DNA from: an uncultured Methylococcaceae bacterium
GTDB lineage: Bacteria; Pseudomonadota; Gammaproteobacteria; Methylococcales; Methylococcaceae
Direction of reading: 5' to 3'
NCBI GenBank assembly: GCA_903910005.1
Contig: CAIVXW010000274.1
Span: 1 to 10,241 of the forward strand
DNA: 10,241 nt
The position numbers and the translations under genes are program-made. Positions 1 to 8,501 of the stretch are shown here, piece by piece; position 1 is the stretch's first letter, and each line of letters opens with the position of its first letter. The notes under the pieces were generated by a model, which saw only the letters and a program-made list of their open reading frames with translations, was not told the DNA's origin and searched no databases.

Positions 1-354
1 GCGGTAAGCTTCGTACCGTCTTCCTGCGCCCGACGGTTGCTGATCAGGCTGGCGGTGGCCGAGGTCTGCAGCATGACCTTCCCGCCCCGACCGGGTACTG
101 CCAACCTGTGGATTCCGGCTACAACCACCCGGTTCAGAAATCCCATGCTCATCGGCAATCCTGCCACCCTGATCGTAAACCGGGATCTGGTCGCCAACCC
201 CTTGCCGACCTCGGCAAACTGCAATGGCGGCTTCGACGTAAACGTGGCACCGTCTGCTGCAGACGTGGATAAATACCTGCCTTTCAAGGGATGGGGCAAA
301 AACCGTTGAAGACCCTGAAGGCAGACGCGGGCACTACCCGGACAAACAGTGTCT
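1..354. other. Unassigned left flank, no recognised gene
   Basis: No known protein is recognisable here. On the plus strand one frame is open from the window edge to a TGA at 307-309 (first ATG at 37 if complete, 90 residues, ending in FKGWGKNR). On the minus strand two frames are also open through most of the same stretch. The plus frame and one minus frame share wobble positions, so G/C bias at third positions cannot decide between them. I looked for Maf, SppA and RluC, which often sit upstream of yceD in gammaproteobacteria, and saw none of their motifs. The stretch may be the 3' end of an unknown plus-strand gene, part of a divergent gene, or non-coding DNA. No mobile-element signature was seen. 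Confidence 0.3.
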
Positions 355-384
355 TTGACAGTTTTTGATGTTTGCCTTTATCAT
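355..384 (+). promoter_or_regulatory. Sigma70-like promoter for yceD-rpmF
   Basis: A perfect -35 hexamer TTGACA (355-360) is followed after 18 bp by TATCAT (379-384), which matches five of six bases of the -10 consensus. The spacer and flanks are AT-rich, in contrast with the GC-rich surroundings. The predicted start of transcription, about 7 bases after the -10, falls near 391, within a few bases of the yceD ATG at 394. The placement is by eye and has not been mapped experimentally. Confidence 0.7.
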
Positions 385-393
385 TACGCAATT

Positions 394-885
394 ATGACCG
401 GTTCACTACCCAAATTGATTGATCCCCTTGAATTCGTCGAAAGGAAAAAACGGATTCAGGGCAGCATTCCCCTGGCCGGAATGACCCGGCTGGGTGATAC
501 CGTTCTCAATTCCGCAGGTCAGGTCAGTCTGGATTTGTCCTTCGCCCGCGAAGGCCGCCATGCCGTCATATCCGGCCACATCAAGACCGATCTGATTCTG
601 GAATGCCAATGCTGTCTGGAGCCGATGGTCTGGCCCGTTGCCAGTGATCTGCGCCTGGGTATCGTGTCCTCGCTGGACGAGGCGGATTGCCTGCCGGATT
701 CACTGGAACCGTTTCTGCTGAGCGGCGACGACCGGGTCTCCCTGGATGAACTGGTGGAGGACGAATTGCTGCTGTCCATCCCGCCGGTGCCGCAGCATTC
801 CGGGTGTGTATCGCTGGCAGAACGTCCGGTCGACCCTTCCAGGTCGCCCTTTGCGGCACTGGCGCAATGGCGCGGCAACACTTAA
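394..885 (+). CDS. yceD: YceD/DUF177 family protein, L32 operon partner
   Basis: This is a 163-residue member of the DUF177 (YceD) family, whose gene lies directly before rpmF in very many bacteria. In E. coli it has been linked to normal 23S rRNA accumulation; its biochemical role is not settled. The visible family marks are an N-terminal KLIDPLEF segment like the KLPLTLDP of E. coli, the conserved CxxC (C71 and C74 in LECQCCLEP), an acidic LVEDELLLSIPPVP block, and a C-terminal PFAALAQW like E. coli PFAVLASL. I chose ATG 394 because it gives the usual family N-terminus. The frame is open back to a GTG at 349, but that start would lie inside or upstream of the promoter at 355-384. No Shine-Dalgarno sequence precedes 394. 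rpmF follows 32 bp downstream and is very likely co-transcribed. Confidence 0.88.
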   Translation: MTGSLPKLIDPLEFVERKKRIQGSIPLAGMTRLGDTVLNSAGQVSLDLSFAREGRHAVISGHIKTDLILECQCCLEPMVWPVASDLRLGIVSSLDEADCLPDSLEPFLLSGDDRVSLDELVEDELLLSIPPVPQHSGCVSLAERPVDPSRSPFAALAQWRGNT

Positions 886-902
886 GTTTTTATCATTTTT
901 GC

Positions 903-907
903 AGGAG
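903..907 (+). promoter_or_regulatory. Ribosome binding site of rpmF
   Basis: AGGAG lies 10 bases before the rpmF ATG at 918, in the short AT-rich gap after yceD. It fixes the start at 918 rather than at the in-frame ATG 804 upstream, which lies inside yceD. It contrasts with yceD, which has no such site. Confidence 0.75.
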
Positions 908-917
908 AAAAATTCCG

Positions 918-1118
918 ATGGCTGTTCAACAAAACCGTAAAACCCGTTCAAAACGCGACATGCGCCGTTCTCACGATGCCCTCACCGCCAGCACCCTGTC
1001 GGTGGAGCAAACCAGCCAGGAAGTGCATCGGCGTCACCACATCAGCCCGGACGGTTACTACCGTGGCCGTCGTGTGGTGGTACCCAGAAGCAGCAAAAAG
1101 AATCAGGACAACACCTGA
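918..1118 (+). CDS. rpmF: 50S ribosomal protein L32
   Basis: L32 is a small basic protein of the large ribosomal subunit. The 66-residue product begins MAVQQNRKTRSKRDMRRSHD and continues with a DALTASTLSVEQTS segment and the RRHHISPDGYYRGRRVV core, all close to E. coli L32. It is the form without zinc-binding cysteines: none are present. The C-terminus, after GYYRGRRVVV, carries PRSSKKNQDNT, about nine residues more than the 57-residue E. coli protein. It has its own strong ribosome binding site, presumably to reach the high dose a ribosomal protein needs. Coupling of L32 to plsX and the fab genes is a classic gammaproteobacterial arrangement. Confidence 0.97.
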   Translation: MAVQQNRKTRSKRDMRRSHDALTASTLSVEQTSQEVHRRHHISPDGYYRGRRVVVPRSSKKNQDNT

Positions 1119-1211
1119 AGCCCTGGCAGATTGCCCGGACGGTATCGCACCGCCTCGCCGCCGCTCACGCCCTTTATCGTTCCCTGACTCCGGGTTCCAT
1201 TCAAAAGCCGT

Positions 1212-2240
1212 ATGCATCAAAACCTGACGATTGCCCTGGACGCCATGGGAGGCGATCACGGTCCCGGCGTAGTAATTCCTGCCGCCCTCGACTGCATTGA
1301 ACGCAATCCCTCACTGAAACTGATACTCGTGGGCGATGAGGGGATCATTCGTACCCGTCTCGGATCATCTCTGGAACGGTGGGGCGACCGCATCAGCCTT
1401 CATCATGCCTCCCAGGTGGTCGAAATGCACGAACTGCCCTCGAAGGCACTGCGTGGCAAAAAGGACTCCTCCATGCGGGTTGCCATTGACCTGGTCAAGC
1501 ACGGCGCGGCCTCGGCCTGTGTGAGTGCCGGCAATACCGGGGCACTCATGGCCACTGCCAAATTCGTGCTCAAAACCATTCCCGGCATTGACCGGCCCGC
1601 CATCATCGCTACCGTTCCGTCCAAGGGCGGCCATACGTACGTGCTGGATCTCGGAGCCAATGTCGAGTGTACGGCAGAACACCTGTATCAATTTGCCATC
1701 ATGGGGCACGAACTGGTTTGTGCCGTGGAAGACAAAACTGCACCCAGGGTCGGCTTGCTCAACGTAGGCGAGGAAGAGATAAAGGGCAACGAGCAGGTAA
1801 AGCAGGCAGCCCGGTTGCTGGCGGACTCCCACGTCAACTTTATCGGGTTTGTCGAAGGCAACGATATTTTCTCCGACAACGTGGATATTGTCGTAACCGA
1901 TGGATTTGTCGGCAACGTTGCCCTGAAAACCCTGGAGGGTCTGGCCAAGATGATTGGCCTTTCGCTCAAGGCCGGCTTTGAAAAGAACATCTGGACCCGC
2001 CTGGCGGGTCTGGCTGCCCTGCCGGTACTCAAGGCATTCAAGCAACAATATGATCCGAGACGGTACAACGGAGCCAGCCTGGTCGGGCTGACCGGCATCG
2101 TCATCAAAAGCCATGGCAACGCCGACCGCCTGGCATTTGCCAATGCCATCAACATCGCGGTGAAGGAAGTCGAAAAAGCCGTTCCCGGCCGCATCGGCGA
2201 ACGCCTGACGGAGCGGCTGTCAGAAGGGAAATTCGCGTGA
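1212..2240 (+). CDS. plsX: Phosphate acyltransferase PlsX
   Basis: PlsX converts acyl-ACP and phosphate to acyl-phosphate, the donor used by PlsY in the first step of phosphatidic acid synthesis; it acts as a peripheral membrane enzyme. The 342-residue product has the family N-terminus ALDAMGGDHGP (residues 8-18), SMRVAIDLVKHG, the SAGNTGALM signature near residues 104-112, DLGANVECTAEHLYQFAIMG, LLNVGEEEIKGNE, VTDGFVGNVALKTLEG, and YNGASLVGLTGIVIKSHG near the C-terminus. Length is close to that of E. coli PlsX. It starts 93 bp after rpmF at an ATG with no obvious Shine-Dalgarno sequence. Its stop overlaps the fabH start, so the two are probably translationally coupled. Confidence 0.97.
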   Translation: MHQNLTIALDAMGGDHGPGVVIPAALDCIERNPSLKLILVGDEGIIRTRLGSSLERWGDRISLHHASQVVEMHELPSKALRGKKDSSMRVAIDLVKHGAASACVSAGNTGALMATAKFVLKTIPGIDRPAIIATVPSKGGHTYVLDLGANVECTAEHLYQFAIMGHELVCAVEDKTAPRVGLLNVGEEEIKGNEQVKQAARLLADSHVNFIGFVEGNDIFSDNVDIVVTDGFVGNVALKTLEGLAKMIGLSLKAGFEKNIWTRLAGLAALPVLKAFKQQYDPRRYNGASLVGLTGIVIKSHGNADRLAFANAINIAVKEVEKAVPGRIGERLTERLSEGKFA

Positions 2241-3202
2241 CCTTCTACTCCAGAATAGCCGGTACCGGCGGGTATCTGCCGGAAACCATACTGACCAATC
2301 ACCAGATTTCTGAAACACTGGATACCTCCGATCACTGGATCGTCGAACGTACCGGAATCAAACAGCGTCACATCGCCTCCGCCGGGGAAACTGCCTCCAG
2401 CATGGCCGAGCAGGCAGCCCGCAAGGCTCTGGCAGCCGCCGGTCTGGCGGCTGAAGCACTGGAACTCATCATCGTGGCAACCACCACGCCGGACAAAGTT
2501 TTTCCCAGCACCGCCTGCCTGCTGCAAACCCGCCTGGGTGCCCGCCAGTGTCCCGCGTTTGATTTGCAGGCCGCCTGTTCCGGCTTCATCTACGGTCTCA
2601 GTGTGGCGGATCAGTACATCCGGTCAGGAATGGTAAAAACGGCACTGGTGGTGGGCAGTGAGGTTTATTCCAGAATCGTGGACTGGTCGGATCGTTCAAC
2701 CTGCATCCTGTTTGGTGACGGGGCGGGAGCCGTGGTACTCACGGCTGACGAAAATCCCGGAATCTTCAGCACCCATATCCACGCGGACGGTCAGTATCAG
2801 GATTTGCTCTACCTTCCCAATCATCACGCCACTGCAGTTGAAACAGAGGAGTCACGCTACCTGAAGATGGAAGGCAATGAAGTCTTCAAGATAGCCGTCA
2901 ATACCCTGGGCGGCATTGTCAGCGAGGCACTTGAGGCCAATGCTTTACCCCTTTCGGCCATAGACTGGCTGGTTCCCCACCAGGCCAATATCCGGATCAT
3001 CGCGGCCACGGCCAAAAAACTCAAAATGCCGCTGGAGCGGGTCGTTGTCACCATTGATCGCCAGGGAAATACCTCAGCGGCGTCCATCCCGCTGGCTCTG
3101 GATGAAGCAGTCAGGGACGGGCGCATACAGCGCGGTCAGATCCTCCTCATGGAAGCCTTCGGTGGCGGATTCTCCTGGGGTTCTGCCCTGGTTCGATTCT
3201 GA
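2237..3202 (+). CDS. fabH: Beta-ketoacyl-ACP synthase III FabH
   Basis: FabH starts each fatty acid by condensing acetyl-CoA with malonyl-ACP. The 321-residue product has the full Cys-His-Asn triad: C114 in QAACSGF, H248 in VPHQAN and N278 in GNTSAAS. Other family marks are DHWIVERTGIKQRH (residues 32-45), SEVYSRIVDWSDR, LFGDGAGAVVL and the C-terminal FGGGFSWGSALVRF. It starts at GTG 2237, whose last two bases form the plsX TGA stop with the next A. The start is supported by AAGGGA at 2224-2229 and by the usual MTFYSRIAGTGGYLP N-terminus. Nothing in the active site suggests altered substrate use, although chain-length or branched-primer preference cannot be read from the sequence alone. Confidence 0.97.
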   Translation: MTFYSRIAGTGGYLPETILTNHQISETLDTSDHWIVERTGIKQRHIASAGETASSMAEQAARKALAAAGLAAEALELIIVATTTPDKVFPSTACLLQTRLGARQCPAFDLQAACSGFIYGLSVADQYIRSGMVKTALVVGSEVYSRIVDWSDRSTCILFGDGAGAVVLTADENPGIFSTHIHADGQYQDLLYLPNHHATAVETEESRYLKMEGNEVFKIAVNTLGGIVSEALEANALPLSAIDWLVPHQANIRIIAATAKKLKMPLERVVVTIDRQGNTSAASIPLALDEAVRDGRIQRGQILLMEAFGGGFSWGSALVRF

Positions 3203-3222
3203 AAAGCACAAAAACAGTCACC

Positions 3223-4176
3223 ATGTCACCCGTCACAGATCATACCCTGGCCTTCCTGTTCCCCGGACAAGGCTCCCAGTCGGTGGGGATGCTCGCTGCC
3301 CTGGCAGAGGCATTCCCGATCATCGCATCCACCTTTGCCACCGCCTCCGAGGTACTGGGTTATGACCTGTGGGCACTGGCCCGGTCAGGCCCGGAAGAAC
3401 AACTGAATCTTACCTCGCAGACCCAGCCCGCCATGCTGGCAGCCGGTGTTGCAGCCTGGCGGGTCTGGTGCCAGCAAACCGGAGTACGTCCGGGCTGGCT
3501 GGCGGGTCACAGCCTGGGGGAATATACCGCCCTTGTGTGCAGTGAGGCTCTTCGTTTCGAGGACGCCGTTGCCCTGGTGGCCCGGCGCGGCAGCCTCATG
3601 CAGGAGGCCGTGGAACCCGGACAGGGGGCCATGGCAGCCCTGCTGAATCTGTCTGACGCAGAAGTCATGGCTGTGTGTGAGGAGGCCTCGGCTGCCGGGG
3701 AAACCGTCGTCGCCGCCAATTTCAACGCCCCCGGGCAAGTAGTGGTGGCGGGGCATCAGGCCGCTGTGGTTCGCGCCATTGAACTGGCCAAAAGCCGGGG
3801 AGCCAGACGAGCCGTCATGTTGCCGGTCAGCGTTCCCTCGCACAGCCCCCTCATGCAGCCTGCTGCCGAAAAACTGCGGGATTACCTCGCTGCCTGCGGT
3901 TTGCAACCCGGTTACGCACCGGTCGTACATAATGTGGATGCAGCGGTTCATGCCGATGCCGCCGGTATCCGTTTGGCACTGGAGCAGCAGTTGTATGGTT
4001 CCGTGCGCTGGGTGGAGGTGATTCGCCACATTGAGTCACAGGGCGTGACCCGCTATGTCGAGTGCGGGCCTGGCAAGGTGCTGGCCGGTCTCAACAAGCG
4101 TATCGTACCGGAGGCCCGGACTGAAACCCTCTCCGATCCTGATTCCCTGAACAAAGCCCTGGAGCTTGCCTCATGA
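3223..4176 (+). CDS. fabD: Malonyl-CoA:ACP transacylase FabD
   Basis: FabD moves malonate from CoA to AcpP, supplying the two-carbon donor for FabH and FabF. The 317-residue product has FPGQGSQSVGM (13-23), the nucleophile S97 in GHSLGE, R122 in ARRGSLMQEAV (the arginine that binds the malonyl carboxylate), NFNAPGQVVVAG (166-177), and the catalytic H207 in VPSHSPLM. All are in the expected order and spacing, and length matches the family. ATG 3223 lies 20 bp after fabH without a clear Shine-Dalgarno sequence. The stop overlaps the fabG start as ATGA. Confidence 0.97.
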   Translation: MSPVTDHTLAFLFPGQGSQSVGMLAALAEAFPIIASTFATASEVLGYDLWALARSGPEEQLNLTSQTQPAMLAAGVAAWRVWCQQTGVRPGWLAGHSLGEYTALVCSEALRFEDAVALVARRGSLMQEAVEPGQGAMAALLNLSDAEVMAVCEEASAAGETVVAANFNAPGQVVVAGHQAAVVRAIELAKSRGARRAVMLPVSVPSHSPLMQPAAEKLRDYLAACGLQPGYAPVVHNVDAAVHADAAGIRLALEQQLYGSVRWVEVIRHIESQGVTRYVECGPGKVLAGLNKRIVPEARTETLSDPDSLNKALELAS

Positions 4177-4910
4177 CACTGCCCATTGCCATCGTAACCG
4201 GAGCCACTCGCGGCATCGGCCGGGCCATCGCCCTGCGTCTTGCCCGGGACGGCTTCGACCTGCACGGAACAGCCACCACCGAAACCGGAGCCGAATCAAT
4301 TACCCGTTATCTGGCAGAAGAGGGCCTTCACGGCAAGGGGTGGATACTGGATGTCAGCGATCCCGCCGCCATTGAAGCCTTCATTGAGGCAGTGAACAGC
4401 CAGCACGGCGTTCCCGTGGTACTGGTCAACAATGCCGGCATTACCCGGGACAACCTGCTGTTACGGATGAAGGATGACGAATGGAACGCCATCATCCAGA
4501 CCAACCTTAATTCAGTATTTCGCCTCAGCAAGGCCTGCCTGCGTGGCATGATGAAGGCGAAAGGCGGACGGATCGTCACCATTACCTCCGTGGTCGGAGC
4601 AACCGGCAATCCCGGCCAAACCAACTACGCAGCCGCCAAGGCCGGTATCATCGGCTTTACCAAATCGCTGGCCCGGGAAGTTGGATCACGCAACATTACC
4701 GTCAATGCGGTCGCTCCCGGGTTTATTGATACGGACATGACCCGGGCCTTGTCGGAGGATCAGAAGGGACATCTGTTGGGCAATATTCCCCTGGGACGTC
4801 TGGGGAGTGTGGACGAAGTCGCGGGAGCCGTTGCATTTTTGTGTTCCGATGCGGCTTCTTATATCACCGGTGAAACCCTGCATGTCAACGGTGGTATGTA
4901 TATGGCGTAA
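4173..4910 (+). CDS. fabG: 3-oxoacyl-ACP reductase FabG
   Basis: FabG is the NADPH-dependent short-chain dehydrogenase that reduces beta-ketoacyl-ACP in each elongation cycle. The 245-residue product shows the cofactor motif TGATRGIG (9-16), VNNAGITRD (85-93), and the catalytic set N111, S139, Y152 and K156 (in NYAAAKAG). The AVAPGFIDTDM segment and the C-terminal GETLHVNGGMYMA are typical of true FabG rather than generic paralogues. The ATG overlaps the fabD stop by four bases, and GGAG at 4161-4164 sits 8 bp before it. The arginines that contact ACP in E. coli cannot be judged without alignment. Confidence 0.97.
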   Translation: MTLPIAIVTGATRGIGRAIALRLARDGFDLHGTATTETGAESITRYLAEEGLHGKGWILDVSDPAAIEAFIEAVNSQHGVPVVLVNNAGITRDNLLLRMKDDEWNAIIQTNLNSVFRLSKACLRGMMKAKGGRIVTITSVVGATGNPGQTNYAAAKAGIIGFTKSLAREVGSRNITVNAVAPGFIDTDMTRALSEDQKGHLLGNIPLGRLGSVDEVAGAVAFLCSDAASYITGETLHVNGGMYMA

Positions 4911-5000
4911 CTTTTTGGCAAATAAATTTTTTTACTAACCGGGTAACAACCTGAAATCACCCAACTTACCACAACCAGAGAAATACCTGAGGACATAAAA
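4911..5000 (+). promoter_or_regulatory. AT-rich acpP leader, possible promoter, strong RBS
   Basis: This 90-bp gap between fabG and acpP is much richer in A/T than its neighbours, especially in its first 30 bases. It contains a -35-like TTGGCA at 4915-4920 and an A/T tract at 4920-4934, but no -10 hexamer at good spacing, so a promoter is possible and not demonstrated. Separate transcription of acpP is known in E. coli, where ACP is made in large excess over the other Fab proteins. GAGGA at 4989-4993 is a clear ribosome binding site 7 bases before the ATG. No terminator hairpin is visible, so read-through from fabG is likely. Confidence 0.4.
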
Positions 5001-5231
5001 ATGAGTGATGTAGCAGAGCGGGTCAAGAAAATCGTGGCCGAACAACTGGGAGTCAAGGAAGAAGTATCCAACGAGGCATCTTTTGTCGATGATCTGGGTG
5101 CCGATTCCCTGGATACGGTAGAACTGGTCATGGCACTCGAAGAAGAATTCGAGTGCGAAATACCGGACGAAGACGCGGAAAAAATTACTACGGTACAGCA
5201 GGCTGTCGACTATATCGAAAAGCACCTCTGA
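5001..5231 (+). CDS. acpP: Acyl carrier protein AcpP
   Basis: AcpP carries growing acyl chains on a 4'-phosphopantetheine arm. The 76-residue acidic product contains the attachment site DLGADSLDTVELVMALEEEF; the modified serine is S36 counting the initiator Met. The rest follows E. coli closely (ERVKKIVAEQLGVK, IPDEDAEKITTVQQAVDYI). The loop between GVK and ASF is one residue shorter than in E. coli, and one cysteine (C52) sits in EEFECEIPDED after helix II. It is read from a strong ribosome binding site and is followed at once by an intrinsic terminator, so it can be expressed at a different level from fabG and fabF. Confidence 0.98.
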   Translation: MSDVAERVKKIVAEQLGVKEEVSNEASFVDDLGADSLDTVELVMALEEEFECEIPDEDAEKITTVQQAVDYIEKHL

Positions 5232-5242
5232 TCGTATCCCGC

Positions 5243-5285
5243 AAAACTCACCCTGTTGACCTTTGAGGCAGCAGGGTGAGTTTTT
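5243..5285 (+). terminator. Intrinsic terminator after acpP
   Basis: A perfect 13-bp inverted repeat pairs 5243-5255 (AAAACTCACCCTG) with 5272-5284 around a 16-base loop, and the stem runs straight into a T-run at 5281-5285. It begins 11 bp after the acpP stop. An A-run on the other side makes it possibly bidirectional. It should end much of the acpP transcript and separate it from fabF. Confidence 0.88.
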
Positions 5286-5382
5286 GTGCGTCTACCCATT
5301 CGTCAAACCCTGTCCTGAAATTGTGCAGGCCTGTTGCGGCGGTGCCGGTTTCCGGATACTCATTCCATTGCAGGGACAACCA
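5286..5382 (+). promoter_or_regulatory. acpP-fabF spacer with fabF ribosome binding site
   Basis: About 100 bp separate the terminator from fabF. Since the terminator precedes it, fabF needs read-through or its own promoter here. The best pair I can see is TTGCGG (5334-5339) and GATACT (5355-5360) with a short 15-bp spacer, which is weak. AGGGA at 5372-5376 lies 6 bases before the TTG start at 5383 and is the main support for that start. Confidence 0.35.
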
Positions 5383-6620
<1,238 letters not shown>

Positions 6621-6624
<4 letters not shown>

Positions 6625-7472
6625 ACCCGGTGCAGTGGGCTCCCGTCTTTTTGATCAACGGCGAGGCCACGGATCGTATTGATGTCAGGGACAGGGGGTT
6701 CCAGTACGGCGACGGGGTGTTCACCACCCTGCCGGTTATGGCCGGCCAACCCGTCTGGCTCGACCGCCATCTGACCCGACTGGCACGGGACTGCCAGGGC
6801 ATCGGCCTGAGCTATCCGGGCGACGCCCTGCTGGCTCGGGACATCGGTGAATTGCTGAGGGAGCCTCCGCCAGCGGCGGTTCTCAAACTGCAACTGACCC
6901 GGGGTAGCGGAGGACGCGGCTACGCCTGGACGCCTGGCAGTGCAATCACCCGGGTCGTCAGCCTGCATCCGCCACCCGAATATCCCGAATCCATCCACGC
7001 CACCGGCATTGAGGCAATGGTGTGTCAGACCCGACTGGGCATCAATCCGCTTCTGGCCGGGCTCAAACACACCAATCGGCTGGAACAGATACTCGCCCGG
7101 GCCGAATTGCAACCTACCGCCTGTCGGGAAGGCATCCTGCTTGACCAGGCCGGCCGGGTGACCGAGGGTACTTTTACCAACCTGTTTCTGATGAGGGGCG
7201 GGGTCGTTCAGACGCCGCCGCTTGATCGCTGCGGTGTTCAGGGTGTGATGCGTGAGGTTTTGCTCGAATGGTTCAGCCAGTCCGGCCACCCCGTACAATC
7301 AACCCGGTTCGGCGTCGCGGAACTCTACCAGGCCGACGAACTGATGCTCTGCAATTCGGTGATAGGGGTCTGGTTTGTGCGCCGTTGTGACCACCGCACC
7401 TACCCGGAGCCGGTGCATACACCGCAAGCCCGGGCCTTTCTCCGCACCCATCACCTGCCCCTGCCACTTTAG
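6621..7472 (+). CDS. pabC: Aminodeoxychorismate lyase PabC
   Basis: PabC is a PLP-dependent fold-type IV lyase that releases pyruvate from 4-amino-4-deoxychorismate to give p-aminobenzoate for folate. The 283-residue product has FLINGEA, DRGFQYGDGVFTT (24-36), LTRGSGGRGYAW, the PLP lysine K149 in AGLKHTNRLEQ, the PLP-binding E182 in VTEGTFTNLF, and the ADELMLCNSVIGVW segment. These fit PabC better than branched-chain or D-amino acid aminotransferases: RGSGGRGY and GLKHxNRLEQ are near-identical to E. coli PabC. It is somewhat longer than E. coli PabC (269 residues), partly through about ten extra N-terminal residues. The ATG overlaps the fabF stop as ATGA. Confidence 0.93.
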
Positions 7473-7475
7473 CCC

Positions 7476-8501
7476 ATGACGCCGTTGTTAAGGACATCCG
7501 CCTTTTTCCTGTCCCTTGTGGGATGCGCCACCCTGTATTGGGCCTATACCACGTATCTGGATGAACCGGTATTACTGCAACAGGCGGTGGTGGAAGTGGA
7601 CATCCCCCGGGGAGCCGGTTTGCTGACCGTGACCCGCGAATTGAACCGGCACGGCATCGTGACCCGGCCCCACTGGTTCATACTGCTGGGGTACCTCAGC
7701 GGTCAGGCCCGTGCCATCAAATATGGCACCTATGCCTTCCAGTCCGGGCTGACCCCCAGAAGCCTGCTGGATACACTGGTCAGCGGCAAGGTCAGGCATT
7801 ATCCGGTCACGTTGGTCGAAGGCTGGACACTGGCCCGCATCCGGGCCGAACTGGCGCGCCACCCCGAATTACGGCAAACCCTGAACGGACGCAGCGATCA
7901 GGACATCATGCGCCAACTCGTACCGGACTGTCATGCCTCCGAGTGTCAGCATCCCGAAGGCTGGCTGTTTCCCAGTACCTACCACGTCACCCGGGGAGCG
8001 ACCGACATTGAAGTACTCAAACGGGCTTACCAGACCATGCAAACCGTACTGGAACCGGCCTGGGCCGGGCGGGCGTCCGACTTGCCCTACACCACCCCGT
8101 ATCAGGCCCTGATTCTGGCCTCCATCGTGGAGAAGGAAACCGCCGCACCGGAAGAACGACCCGCCATTGCCGGTGTATTCGCACGTCGCCTGCAAAAAGG
8201 CATGAAGCTACAAACCGACCCCACCATCATCTACGGACTGGGAGCCGGTTTTGACGGTAATATCCGCCTGCGTGATCTGCTCAACGACACCCCCTACAAC
8301 ACCTACACCCGCGACGGATTACCGCCTACCCCGATTGCGATGCCGGGGGCCGAATCGATCAAGGCCGTCATGCACCCCCAGTCGGGCAATGCCCTGTATT
8401 TTGTCGCCAGGGGCAACGGAACCCACCAGTTCTCGGAAACCCTGGCGCAACACCAGGCGGCCGTGGACACCTATCAGAGAAAACATCATGCAGCCCGGTA
8501 A
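7476..8501 (+). CDS. mltG: Endolytic murein transglycosylase MltG (YceG-like)
   Basis: MltG cuts nascent glycan strands at the inner membrane and is thought to end their growth. The 341-residue product has an N-terminal hydrophobic segment (about 8-28), a LysM-like part with PRGAGLLTVTRELNRHGI, then the YceG catalytic domain with LVEGWTL, HPEGWLFPSTY, the catalytic E219 in ASIVEKETAAPEERP, LQTDPTIIYGLG, TPYNTYTRDGLPPTPIAMPG, and YFVARGNGTHQFS. Length equals that of E. coli MltG. L14-V15-G16-C17 reads like a lipobox, but hydrophobic residues continue after the cysteine, so a plain membrane anchor remains more likely. Two further cysteines, C152 and C157, stand just before the EGWLFP motif. It starts 3 bp after pabC, the pairing that once led YceG proteins to be mislabelled aminodeoxychorismate lyases. 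Confidence 0.95.
   Translation: MTPLLRTSAFFLSLVGCATLYWAYTTYLDEPVLLQQAVVEVDIPRGAGLLTVTRELNRHGIVTRPHWFILLGYLSGQARAIKYGTYAFQSGLTPRSLLDTLVSGKVRHYPVTLVEGWTLARIRAELARHPELRQTLNGRSDQDIMRQLVPDCHASECQHPEGWLFPSTYHVTRGATDIEVLKRAYQTMQTVLEPAWAGRASDLPYTTPYQALILASIVEKETAAPEERPAIAGVFARRLQKGMKLQTDPTIIYGLGAGFDGNIRLRDLLNDTPYNTYTRDGLPPTPIAMPGAESIKAVMHPQSGNALYFVARGNGTHQFSETLAQHQAAVDTYQRKHHAAR

Noticed and set aside
349..393. N-terminal extension of YceD from GTG 349
   Set aside because: The extension lies over the promoter, is unlike family N-termini, and ATG 394 gives the standard start.
891..896. TATCAT before rpmF as a second -10 element
   Set aside because: The hexamer matches, but no -35 lies at 16-18 bp upstream, and the AT-rich gap is short.
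1119..1211. Regulatory element or small gene between rpmF and plsX
   Set aside because: The 93-bp gap shows no hairpin with T-run, no promoter pair and no convincing small frame.
1365..2114. Long minus-strand frame opposite plsX (about 249 codons)
   Set aside because: It is in exact antisense register with plsX, has no family resemblance, and the plus strand carries a full PlsX.
3385..4029. Long minus-strand frame opposite fabD (about 214 codons)
   Set aside because: It is the antisense-register shadow of a complete FabD with all catalytic residues.
5263..5382. Longer FabF from TTG 5263
   Set aside because: It would begin inside the terminator loop and add 40 residues not found in FabF; 5383 has a ribosome binding site and gives the E. 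coli length.
8251..8487. Upstream extension of Tmk
   Set aside because: It is the out-of-frame shadow of mltG; the conserved Tmk N-terminus starts at 8488.
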